6,101 nucleotides of DNA, from positions 1 to 6,101 of the forward strand of contig PHCM01000097.1 of the NCBI GenBank assembly GCA_002842255.1. Direction: 5' to 3'. Below the pieces are notes generated by a model. The model made no database searches, was not told the origin of the DNA, and saw only the letters and a program-made list of their open reading frames with translations. Positions 1 through 6,101 of the stretch are shown here, in pieces. The translations under genes were made by a program, and so were the position numbers. The first letter of the stretch is position 1, and each line of letters begins with the position of its first letter. Origin of the DNA: Betaproteobacteria bacterium HGW-Betaproteobacteria-2 (GTDB taxonomy: Bacteria; Pseudomonadota; Gammaproteobacteria; Burkholderiales; Methylophilaceae).

Positions 1-2421
1 TTTCTTGGCAGCGAACTCGTAACGAACACCCAGCCAGCCTGCGCGTGGAGCGCCCGGCAGAATACCAAGCATCTTCTGTTCTTCGCCGAACTGACCGTTG
101 GCATCAAACAGTGTTTCGGCCAAGCGACCGCTGACGTCATATTCCCTGTCGAACAGATTGGTCACCTTGGCGAAAGCCTTCCAGCCACTACCGATGTTGT
201 ACTGGGTGTCCAGATTGACAAGGAAATAACCGCTTAGCTTGCCGTCGCCGGTAGCACAATCATCACCACCATTACAATTGGCCGCATTCGACTTGTGCTT
301 GTTGTTTTCATTACCCATTACATACTGGTCGGAATAACCGATGATGTTCGCACCAATCGACCAGTCCGGCGTCACTTGATACTGACCGCGCAACTTCAGC
401 TGATGAGCTGGAATCGAGGTCATACGATCACCGGATTTAACCTGGATAATTCCATCTCCATCAGCCGAGGAATTGGATGCGCTGGCGAACACCATGTCGC
501 TGTCGTAAGTTGCACGGATGTAGCTGTAGGACGCATTCCAGCGGAACTTGCTGATATCACCAGCCAGGCCAAGATCAATACCCTGGCGCTTGGTGCGACC
601 AACATTCTGGTAATAGCCAGCGCCGTTGACAGCACCCGCGGCCGTGAACTGGATATCATCATGATTGACAGCCTGGTAAACACCGGCATTCCAGCGGATC
701 GACTCGGTCAGATTGCCACGACCGCCAACCTCATAGGTTTTGGCAACCACTTGATTGAGAGGAGGGTCATCCGCCATGGCGGATGGCAGCAGACAAGGGT
801 TCTCCGGATTGGAACAGCCGAGCTCGATAGAAGTCGGTGCGCGGCTGGATTCGCTATAGGAGGTATACAAAGTCAACTGATCACTAGGCGTATGACTCAA
901 GCCGATCATCGGGTTCAGACGTGTGTAACTGTCTTTGGCCGTCAGCGATTGATCGGAGGCATCGCCGCGCAAGGTATCGACGTTATCCACGCGTGTGAAG
1001 TTCCAGCTGGCGCCAGCAGTGACATGCCATTGATCGTTCAGCGACAAGGTATCGGTAGCAAACATGCGAGCCGTATATTGCTTGCCGGTCAGGCCGGTAC
1101 TCTGACGGCTGTACTCGAACGGTCCGATCGGCTTGCGGGTGCCATCGAAAGTATCTTCAAATCCGTCGAAATCAACGCCAGCGAGACCGCCTTCCATTTC
1201 AGCGATATTAATATTCTCTGACTGCTTGTATCGAATCAATGAATAATCATATCCAGCACCGACAGTCAGCTGATTTTGCATGCCCATCCAGTCCTGATTG
1301 AAAACAAACTGGCCAGTGGCGCCGTAATTGTCCTGCGTGGTCTTGGACGTGTTGAGTGCGGAGCCGGTCGCCTCAAGCTCATCCCCTGAACCGTCCCCTA
1401 CCCAGCCATAAGGATTGTTCTTGTTAACCGAACCGAGATCATCATCATCAATTTCAGCCTCATAGAGGTCGCCGTTCAATGTGCGCCGGTTGGACTTGCG
1501 GTAATAAATGTTGCCGGCAAACATGGTTTCATCGTTGAACCAGTGCGTGCCATTCAAAGCCAGATGATGGTAGTAGTTGTTGGTGAAATCGGGACGCGTA
1601 TGGATCTGGTCACGATCACCGTGGAGCAGATTTTCCGGGGCAAAACCATTGCCGGTCAGGTTGTTATCGGTATGGATGTAGCTCAACTCCAGACGGGTAG
1701 CTTCATCTTGCCAGCCCAGCTTGGCAAATATCTGATTAACGTGGGAAGGCGAATATCTTCTCCAGCCATCTTCCGTGGTATGTTGCGCGCCGATGTAGAA
1801 ATCGACAGCACCGCTTTCGGATACCAGGCCATATTCAGCCAAGGCACGCTGCCTGCCCCAGGAGCCGAATTCGTATTCAACACCGACGCCTTCAGCATCA
1901 CGACCGCCCTTGGTTTGAACCGCAATCGCACCGCCCAGGGTGTTCAAGCCATAAAGCGGATTGGAACCTGGCACCAGTTGCATGCCTCCGATAGCGAAGC
2001 TCGGGATCTTGTCCCAGAGGGTCACATCGCCGAATGGCTCATTTACGCGTACACCATCAATATATGTAGACAAACCTTGCGCATTGCCCAGCAAAGAAGA
2101 AGCTGAATAGCCGCGGAAATTGATTTCCGGCTGATATGGGTTGCCTGCCATGTCGGTCGCGGTCACACCCTGCATGTTGTTCATCATGTAATCTGCCAAC
2201 GAGGTGCCGGCCTGATTATTAATATCCGCTGGCGTAGCAAGCTGCACATTGGCTGGCACCTTGTTTGCCGGCAGGCCAATGCCTGGCAAAGGCGTGGTAC
2301 TGATAACCTCGATCTTGCCTGTTCTAGCTACCTCCTCGGCCATAAGCGTCAGCGGTGAAGCAAAGACGCCTGCAACAGCGATAGAAACGAGTTTCAGACG
2401 TAATGGATTTGCGTTTTTCAT
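1..2421 (-). CDS. TonB-dependent outer-membrane receptor, C-terminus cut by window edge
   Basis: The minus strand is open from ATG at 2421 to the window edge: 807 codons with no stop. Residues 1-28 form a Sec signal peptide (basic start, hydrophobic core, likely cleavage after LMA before EE). A TonB-box-like segment lies near 36-44 (KIEVISTTP). The plug domain runs from about 58 to 170 and carries family hallmarks: INFRGYSAS, YIDGVRVNEPFG (120-131) and PGSNPLYGLNTLGGA (151-165). The rest is a beta-barrel of alternating aromatic strands and polar loops, with NLFDREY near the end and a last visible strand GWLGVRYEF followed by AAKK. The stop therefore probably lies just beyond the window. The family sits in the outer membrane and imports substrates using TonB-ExbBD energy. 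The plug style is FecA/CirA-like (iron chelate type), but the substrate cannot be read from sequence. GGGGAG five bases upstream supports this start. No frameshift or internal stop was found. Confidence 0.95.
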   Translation of the reverse strand, partial: MKNANPLRLKLVSIAVAGVFASPLTLMAEEVARTGKIEVISTTPLPGIGLPANKVPANVQLATPADINNQAGTSLADYMMNNMQGVTATDMAGNPYQPEINFRGYSASSLLGNAQGLSTYIDGVRVNEPFGDVTLWDKIPSFAIGGMQLVPGSNPLYGLNTLGGAIAVQTKGGRDAEGVGVEYEFGSWGRQRALAEYGLVSESGAVDFYIGAQHTTEDGWRRYSPSHVNQIFAKLGWQDEATRLELSYIHTDNNLTGNGFAPENLLHGDRDQIHTRPDFTNNYYHHLALNGTHWFNDETMFAGNIYYRKSNRRTLNGDLYEAEIDDDDLGSVNKNNPYGWVGDGSGDELEATGSALNTSKTTQDNYGATGQFVFNQDWMGMQNQLTVGAGYDYSLIRYKQSENINIAEMEGGLAGVDFDGFEDTFDGTRKPIGPFEYSRQSTGLTGKQYTARMFATDTLSLNDQWHVTAGASWNFTRVDNVDTLRGDASDQSLTAKDSYTRLNPMIGLSHTPSDQLTLYTSYSESSRAPTSIELGCSNPENPCLLPSAMADDPPLNQVVAKTYEVGGRGNLTESIRWNAGVYQAVNHDDIQFTAAGAVNGAGYYQNVGRTKRQGIDLGLAGDISKFRWNASYSYIRATYDSDMVFASASNSSADGDGIIQVKSGDRMTSIPAHQLKLRGQYQVTPDWSIGANIIGYSDQYVMGNENNKHKSNAANCNGGDDCATGDGKLSGYFLVNLDTQYNIGSGWKAFAKVTNLFDREYDVSGRLAETLFDANGQFGEEQKMLGILPGAPRAGWLGVRYEFAAKK

Positions 2422-2422
2422 G

Positions 2423-2438
2423 TAATCTCCCCAGATTA
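2423..2438 (-). promoter_or_regulatory. Shine-Dalgarno of the receptor gene inside a small hairpin
   Basis: Read on the minus strand, the mRNA just before the receptor ATG is UAAUCU-GGGG-AGAUUA-C-AUG. The two 6-nt arms are perfectly complementary and enclose a GGGG loop. GGGGAG (2432-2427) is the ribosome binding site, five bases from the ATG, and it fixes the start codon. If the hairpin forms, it places the G-run in the loop and half of the site in the stem, so it could tune translation initiation. The complementarity is seen directly; a regulatory effect is inference, because the stem is short and AU-rich. Confidence 0.6.
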
Positions 2439-2561
2439 TTAATGTTGTGGATACCCAAAGATTACATCAAGATCTGTGCCAGAAATGACGCCAGAAAAAT
2501 TACCCAATAAAATCAATGAAAATCTTGTGCAAGAGTGGCCATTAGCGAAAGTTTAATCGCC

Positions 2562-2587
2562 AAATATGGTTGTATACAACCATATTT
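2562..2587. promoter_or_regulatory. 26-bp perfect palindrome, probable operator 1
   Basis: Both arms of 13 bases are exactly complementary around the centre at 2574/2575. The core is TGGTTGTATACAACCA, flanked by AT-rich symmetric bases. The centre lies about 153 bp upstream of the receptor ATG. A perfect palindrome with no loop is typical of a DNA site for a symmetric dimeric regulator. The TTGTATACAA core recalls operators of GntR-family (FCD type) regulators, but that is a resemblance only and no regulator gene is present here. A run of T follows on the plus strand, but no plus-strand gene ends here and the stem is AT-rich, so a terminator role is unlikely. Confidence 0.65.
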
Positions 2588-2588
2588 T

Positions 2589-2626
2589 TTGGTTGTAGTG
2601 GTTGTATACAACCAATTTACAACCAA
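2589..2626. repeat. Extra inverted half-sites flanking operator 2
   Basis: Outside the second palindrome there is one more GGTTGTA (2591-2597, extended to TTGGTTGTA from 2589) and one more TACAACC (2618-2624, extended to TACAACCAA through 2626). Together with the two palindromes this gives three GGTTGTA (starting 2568, 2591, 2600) and three TACAACC (starting 2575, 2607, 2618) within 57 bp. The outer pair is not exactly centred on the inner palindrome (offset of about 1 bp), so it may be an auxiliary site or a leftover of repeat duplication. Confidence 0.55.
2599..2614. promoter_or_regulatory. 16-bp perfect palindrome, probable operator 2
   Basis: This is a second exact copy of the 16-base core TGGTTGTATACAACCA. 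Its centre at 2606/2607 is 32 bp from the centre of the first palindrome, close to three turns of the helix, so two bound dimers would lie on the same face of the DNA. Repetition of a long identical palindrome at that spacing in non-coding DNA makes an operator pair the simplest reading. It lies between the end of ybbP and the start of the receptor gene. Confidence 0.65.
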
Positions 2627-2656
2627 TTCCCACATCAATTGCTGCAAATAAAATGA

Positions 2657-5161
2657 CTACATGCTGTGCAGCAGTTGCCGTGGAGGCTGATCAAGAAAAC
2701 CACGCATGCCGAGCCATGCGGCGAACGGCACCAGTAAAGATGCGCTGATCAGTGCCAGTACCGCCAAAAGCAGATTGAACTGATAAGGAATGTTGAGGAT
2801 AAGGGCGCTGACATACCAGGCTAGCGCGCTGGCTGCCAATGTAGCGGCCAGTGCAGCCAAGACGCCGATACAGGCGAACTCGATCAGGCCTGCCAGCACT
2901 ACTTGTCGTCGAGAAGCACCGAGCACGCGCAGCAGCGTGGCTTCTCGCACACGTTCCTCGCGCGTAGCGACCAGCGCAGCATAGAGTACCGCCAGACCGG
3001 CAAACAGACTGAAAACAAACACATACTCAATCGCATGCGTCATTTTATCCATGATGCCGCGCACCTGCTCCATCAGTGCTGCAACATCAATCACCGTCAG
3101 ATTGGTGTATTCACGCACCAGCGCATTCAATGCCTGATCGTTGCCAAGAGGTAGATGAAAACTGGTAATGTAGCTGGCAGGAAAACTCTCAAGCAACCCC
3201 GGCGGCATGACGGCAAAAAAGTTGGCACGCATGGTATCCCACTCGACCTTGCGGATGCTGGTCACTTCGACTTTGAGCTGAGTGCCGGCAATGTCATACG
3301 TGAGCCAATCACCAAGCTTGAGTCCGAGCGTATCGGCCAGATCCAGCTCCAGCGACAACTGCGGCTGTCCATGCTCATCCCTAGTCCACCAGCGTCCTTC
3401 CAGCATCTGGTTGTCAGCCTGCATATCGGCTGCCCAGGAAAGGTTAAACTCGCGTTCAGCCAATCTGCGAGCGCGTTCATCGACATACTTGCTGGTATCC
3501 AGTGGGGTGTCATTGAGCGCGATCAGGCGTCCGCGCACCATGGGGAAGACTTCTGCATTGGGAATATCGGTATCTGCAAAGAAAGCCTTTACACCCTCGA
3601 TCTGATGGGGCTGGATATTGATGATGAATCGATTGGGCGCGTCCGGCGGCAGTGAGGCCTGCCAGTTGTTGATCAAGTCGCCCCGCACCAGCGCCAGCAG
3701 AATCAACACCATCAATCCCAGACTGAAACCTGCCACTTGCGCCACGGCCATGCCGGGTCTGCGCTTGAGGCCGGCAATCCCAAGCTTCCACAAGCCGCCC
3801 CTGCCATCAGACAGGCGATGAAGAAGATGCTGACCGGCCCAGGCCATCAAGGCAATAAGCAAAAGCAAAGCCAGGAAAATAAGAATGGTGGCGCTGCCGA
3901 GCTTGAAACTGCCGGCATGCCAGTAAATCATGCCGGCGATGACTGCGATTCCGGGAAAAAAGCTGAGCCAGTGATGGCGGTCAATACTGCCCAGGTCGCG
4001 GCGCAATATGCGCAGTGCCGGCACATCGGTCAGCCTGGCCAAGTGCGGCCAGACCACTGCCAGCATGGTCAGAAAACCCAATAGCAAACCCGTAAGCACC
4101 GGCCACCAGCCCGGTTGCGGCAAAGTTTCCAGAAACAGGCTGCCGGCGAGACTCGCCAATCCCACCTGTGCCAGATAACCCAGCAGGCATCCCAGCAGAC
4201 TTCCCAGCAAACCTGTCATAAAGGTCTGCCATAGCAATATCTGCATGATCAGCTTGCGCGATGCGCCAAAGCAGCGCATCAGGGCATAGGTATCCAGGCT
4301 GCGCTGCACATACGGCAGACTGGCAAGGAACATCGCCACGATAGCCAGAATGACACCCACCATGGCTGAAAGGCCGAGAAACTGCCGGGCCTTTTCCAGT
4401 GCACTGCGAATCTCGGGACGGGCGGCACTGACATCCTGCACACGCTCGCCCTTGCCGGCATTGGCCTGCGCCCATGCTGAGTATTGCCTGACCTGCTCCG
4501 CATCGCCTGCTACAAGAAACTGGTATTTGACGCGGCTGCCATACTGAATCAGGCTGGTTGAGGGTACATCAGCCAGATTCATCATCAAGCGCGGCGCAAA
4601 ACTGAACATGTCGCCACCGCGCGAGGCTTCACGCTCAAGGATGGCACTGACCGGCATCTGGCGCTCACCGACTTCCAGCAGATCACCGACTTTCACATCC
4701 AGCAAAGTCGCCAGTCTCGGTTCCACCCATACACTGCCCGGGGATGGAATGGCATCCGCTGCCCGAGCGGTATCGCTGACGCCCACAGCGGCCACCTGCT
4801 CGGAGATGACCAATTCACCGCGCAACGGGAACTCGGCATCAACTGCCTTGATCTCCGCCAGCTGACTGTGCTCACCCCGCACCACCATACTGGGAAATTC
4901 CATGGTCTGCGTTGAAGAAAGTTGCCGGCGCTGAGCCTCCTGCTGATAACTGTCTGGCAAAGGCTTGCCTGATGAAACCAACAGATCGGCACCCAGCAGC
5001 ATGCCGCCCTGCCTGACTAGTGCACCATCGATACGATCGGTAAAAAAACCGACAGCCGTAGTGGCCGTGACGGCCAGCACCAGCGCCAGAAAAAGCACTC
5101 GCAAATCACCTGCCGACCAGTGGCTCCTGAACTGTCGCCAGGCAAGGCTCAATGCCATCAT
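2657..5161 (-). CDS. ybbP: ABC transporter permease, YbbP/FtsX family
   Basis: This 834-residue inner-membrane protein is similar in length and layout to E. coli YbbP. Hydrophobic segments suggest ten membrane helices, near 21-40, 260-283, 308-337, 352-371, 399-414, 421-443, 471-493, 711-731, 755-788 and 795-817. Two large periplasmic domains lie at about 41-259 and 494-710. The sequence is an internal duplication of the FtsX/MacB-like permease unit: each half has a cytoplasmic coupling motif, RCFGASRKLI (296-305) and RVLGASRRQV (745-754). This is the type VII (mechanotransmission) ABC class, which moves periplasmic domains rather than pumping solute through a channel. The ATG at 5161 overlaps the TGA of the upstream ATPase (ATGA), and the Shine-Dalgarno is weak, which points to translational coupling. 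A second ATG follows immediately (5158) and could be the true start. The gene ends with TAG at 2657. The natural substrate is unknown; lipid-like compounds are suspected from the TesA association. Confidence 0.96.
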   Translation of the reverse strand: MMALSLAWRQFRSHWSAGDLRVLFLALVLAVTATTAVGFFTDRIDGALVRQGGMLLGADLLVSSGKPLPDSYQQEAQRRQLSSTQTMEFPSMVVRGEHSQLAEIKAVDAEFPLRGELVISEQVAAVGVSDTARAADAIPSPGSVWVEPRLATLLDVKVGDLLEVGERQMPVSAILEREASRGGDMFSFAPRLMMNLADVPSTSLIQYGSRVKYQFLVAGDAEQVRQYSAWAQANAGKGERVQDVSAARPEIRSALEKARQFLGLSAMVGVILAIVAMFLASLPYVQRSLDTYALMRCFGASRKLIMQILLWQTFMTGLLGSLLGCLLGYLAQVGLASLAGSLFLETLPQPGWWPVLTGLLLGFLTMLAVVWPHLARLTDVPALRILRRDLGSIDRHHWLSFFPGIAVIAGMIYWHAGSFKLGSATILIFLALLLLIALMAWAGQHLLHRLSDGRGGLWKLGIAGLKRRPGMAVAQVAGFSLGLMVLILLALVRGDLINNWQASLPPDAPNRFIINIQPHQIEGVKAFFADTDIPNAEVFPMVRGRLIALNDTPLDTSKYVDERARRLAEREFNLSWAADMQADNQMLEGRWWTRDEHGQPQLSLELDLADTLGLKLGDWLTYDIAGTQLKVEVTSIRKVEWDTMRANFFAVMPPGLLESFPASYITSFHLPLGNDQALNALVREYTNLTVIDVAALMEQVRGIMDKMTHAIEYVFVFSLFAGLAVLYAALVATREERVREATLLRVLGASRRQVVLAGLIEFACIGVLAALAATLAASALAWYVSALILNIPYQFNLLLAVLALISASLLVPFAAWLGMRGFLDQPPRQLLHSM

Positions 5162-5862
5162 GATGCTGCGCTTTCAGCGACATCAGTGGCTTCAGCCAAT
5201 TTGCCCTGACTCAGCAACAAACGTCGCTGACAACGCGCCGCCAGCGCGTTGTCATGCGTGACCAGCACCAGCGTAGTCCCCGCTTGCGCATTCAATCCGA
5301 ACAGCAACTCGATAATCTGCTGTCCGGTAGCCGCGTCCAGATTGCCAGTGGGTTCATCGGCAAACAGGATGGAAGGACCGGGAGCAAAGGCCCGCGCAAT
5401 AGCCACACGCTGTTGCTCGCCGCCAGACAACTGCTTGGGGTAATGACTCAGCCGCTGCTCCAGCCCCACTCTGCTGAGCGCCGTCTCAGCAAGAGGCCTG
5501 GCGTCATCCCGCCCGGCCAGTTGCAATGGCAGCATGACATTTTCCAGCGCGGTCAATGAAGGTAGCAGCTGAAACGACTGGAAGACGAACCCCATCTTGC
5601 GGCCACGCACTGCTGCCCGCCCATCTTCATCCAAACTGCTGATCTCTGTACCGTCTATCAGCACTTTTCCGCTACTGGGGTTGTCCAATCCGGCAAGCAA
5701 TCCGAGCAACGTTGATTTACCGGAGCCCGAGCGCCCGACGATGGCGACCCGCTCTCCATGCTGAACAGCAAGATCAAGATCATCCAGTATCGTTAAGCTG
5801 GCTCCGCTACTGGTAACATGTTTGTTCAATGAAATGGCTTCAACCGCAAAAGGTTTGTGCAT
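5158..5862 (-). CDS. ybbA: ABC transporter ATP-binding protein, YbbA (LolD/MacB-like)
   Basis: With ATG at 5862 the protein has 234 residues and all ATPase motifs are intact: Walker A GRSGSGKST (43-51), Q-loop glutamine 95 in FVFQSFQ, signature LSGGEQQ (145-151), Walker B ILFADE with catalytic E170, D-loop NLD (174-176) and H-loop histidine 203. It powers the permease encoded next to it; two copies per complex are expected. Its C-terminus overlaps the ybbP start by 4 nt. The frame continues upstream to a TTG at 5883, but that codon lacks a Shine-Dalgarno, and the ATG start aligns with the usual length of the family (E. coli YbbA is slightly shorter). The Shine-Dalgarno before the ATG is also modest (GGA about 11 bases upstream). 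The start codon overlaps the tesA start on the other strand, so its promoter must lie inside tesA. Family assignment is firm; the exact start is less so. Confidence 0.95.
   Translation of the reverse strand: MHKPFAVEAISLNKHVTSSGASLTILDDLDLAVQHGERVAIVGRSGSGKSTLLGLLAGLDNPSSGKVLIDGTEISSLDEDGRAAVRGRKMGFVFQSFQLLPSLTALENVMLPLQLAGRDDARPLAETALSRVGLEQRLSHYPKQLSGGEQQRVAIARAFAPGPSILFADEPTGNLDAATGQQIIELLFGLNAQAGTTLVLVTHDNALAARCQRRLLLSQGKLAEATDVAESAAS
5848..5853 (+). promoter_or_regulatory. Ribosome binding site deciding the tesA start
   Basis: AAAAGG lies seven bases before the ATG at 5861. Another in-frame ATG exists at 5834, but nothing resembling a Shine-Dalgarno precedes it, and using it would put nine extra residues in front of the basic signal-peptide start. 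This site therefore favours 5861. It lies within the coding sequence of the opposite-strand ATPase gene. Confidence 0.6.
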
Positions 5863-6101
5863 GTTCAGAATTTTCCGATTCAAATTGATTCAATTTTTCC
5901 TGCTGTTACTGCTGTCGGCATCCGGCACTAGCCTGGCAGCAACTGATTCCAAGCCCGTCATTCTGGTGTTCGGCGACAGCCTCTCAGCCGCTTACGGCAT
6001 CCCGCGCGAACAGGGATGGGTTGCCCTGCTGCAACAACAGCTTGATCAACAGCCGGCAAAACGTCAGGTCATCAATGCCAGCATCAGTGGAGAAACCACG
6101 A
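5861..6101 (+). CDS. tesA: SGNH/GDSL esterase TesA (lysophospholipase L1/thioesterase I), 3' end cut by window
   Basis: The first 80 codons are present. Residues 1 to about 27 are a Sec signal peptide: basic MFRIFRFK, a leucine-rich core and a likely cut around SLAA, so the enzyme is periplasmic. Block I of the SGNH hydrolase fold is clear in VFGDSLSAAYG, with the nucleophile Ser40 in GDSLS (38-42). Block II appears as NASISGETT, where Gly77 is the oxyanion-hole glycine; this matches E. coli TesA closely (GDSLSAGY and NASISGDT). The block III Asn and block V Asp/His lie beyond the window. The family hydrolyses acyl esters and thioesters and lysophospholipids. The gene is divergent from ybbA-ybbP, as in E. 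coli, where the three products are functionally associated. It has no intergenic space with ybbA, so its promoter must lie within the ATPase gene. Confidence 0.94.
   Translation, partial: MFRIFRFKLIQFFLLLLLSASGTSLAATDSKPVILVFGDSLSAAYGIPREQGWVALLQQQLDQQPAKRQVINASISGETT

Noticed and set aside
295..1221. A long plus-strand open frame of 308 codons opposite the receptor gene
   Set aside because: It lies wholly antisense to the receptor coding sequence, whose translation shows clear family motifs. The plus-strand translation shows no recognisable domain and has no ribosome binding site of note. It is a shadow frame.
1543..2106. A 187-codon plus-strand open frame
   Set aside because: It is antisense to the receptor plug and early barrel, including the conserved YIDGVRVN and PGSNPLYGLNTLGGA motifs. 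It is a shadow of that gene.
2562..2590. The palindrome followed by six T as a rho-independent terminator
   Set aside because: The T-run follows on the plus strand only, where no gene ends. The stem is AT-rich and has no natural loop. On the strand that carries the genes there is no U-tract after it.
2422..2660. A cobalamin riboswitch or Fur box upstream of the receptor
   Set aside because: A GGCCACT stretch on the minus strand (around 2536-2542) caught the eye, but no B12-box-like element follows and the leader lacks conserved riboswitch parts. No GATAATGATAATCATTATC-like sequence is visible either.
3155..4475. Several medium-size open frames on both strands within the permease gene
   Set aside because: All lie in alternative frames of the intact 834-residue permease, with low-complexity Ser/Arg/Ala-rich translations and no family features.
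5793..5819. A tesA promoter with TTAAGC and an extended -10 TGG-TAACAT
   Set aside because: The spacer is only 15 bp and both boxes are poor matches. It lies inside the ATPase gene, and chance similarity is likely, so it is not listed as a feature.
5863..5883. TTG at 5883 as the ATPase start
   Set aside because: It has no Shine-Dalgarno and would add seven residues not needed for the fold. The ATG at 5862 gives the usual family N-terminus.

Overview
The window most resembles a betaproteobacterium or related Gram-negative proteobacterium of moderate GC content. This rests on a TonB-dependent outer-membrane receptor with a Sec signal peptide and on the divergent tesA / ybbA-ybbP arrangement known from E. 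coli and many beta- and gammaproteobacteria. A methylotrophic or Nitrosomonadales-type betaproteobacterium would fit, but that is only an impression from protein style. No RNA genes, CRISPR arrays, insertion sequences or phage genes were seen.

Layout: positions 1-2421 (minus strand) hold all but the extreme C-terminus of a TonB-dependent receptor, which runs off the left edge. Positions 2422-2656 are the only real intergenic region. It holds two perfect palindromes built on the core GGTTGTATACAACC plus two extra half-sites, and, right at the receptor start codon, a small hairpin whose loop is the Shine-Dalgarno sequence. Positions 2657-5161 (minus) encode an 834-residue FtsX/YbbP-type ABC permease. 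Positions 5158-5862 (minus) encode its YbbA-type ATPase, with a 4-nt ATGA stop/start overlap between the two. Positions 5861-6101 (plus) hold the start of a secreted SGNH/GDSL esterase (TesA, lysophospholipase L1/thioesterase I), cut by the right edge. Its start codon overlaps the ATPase start codon on the opposite strand.

How the genes work together: YbbA (cytoplasmic ATPase) and YbbP (inner-membrane permease with two large periplasmic domains) form a type VII (MacB/FtsX-like) ABC machine. TesA is its periplasmic hydrolase partner, so the three likely act together on hydrophobic or acyl-ester compounds at the inner membrane. The receptor is probably a separate unit that takes up an unidentified metal chelate or nutrient under its own control through the palindrome array. 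No clear terminator separates it from ybbP, so some read-through is possible.

The protein genes belong to known families. The less ordinary content is regulatory: the palindrome array, the Shine-Dalgarno hairpin, and the divergent genes with no intergenic space.
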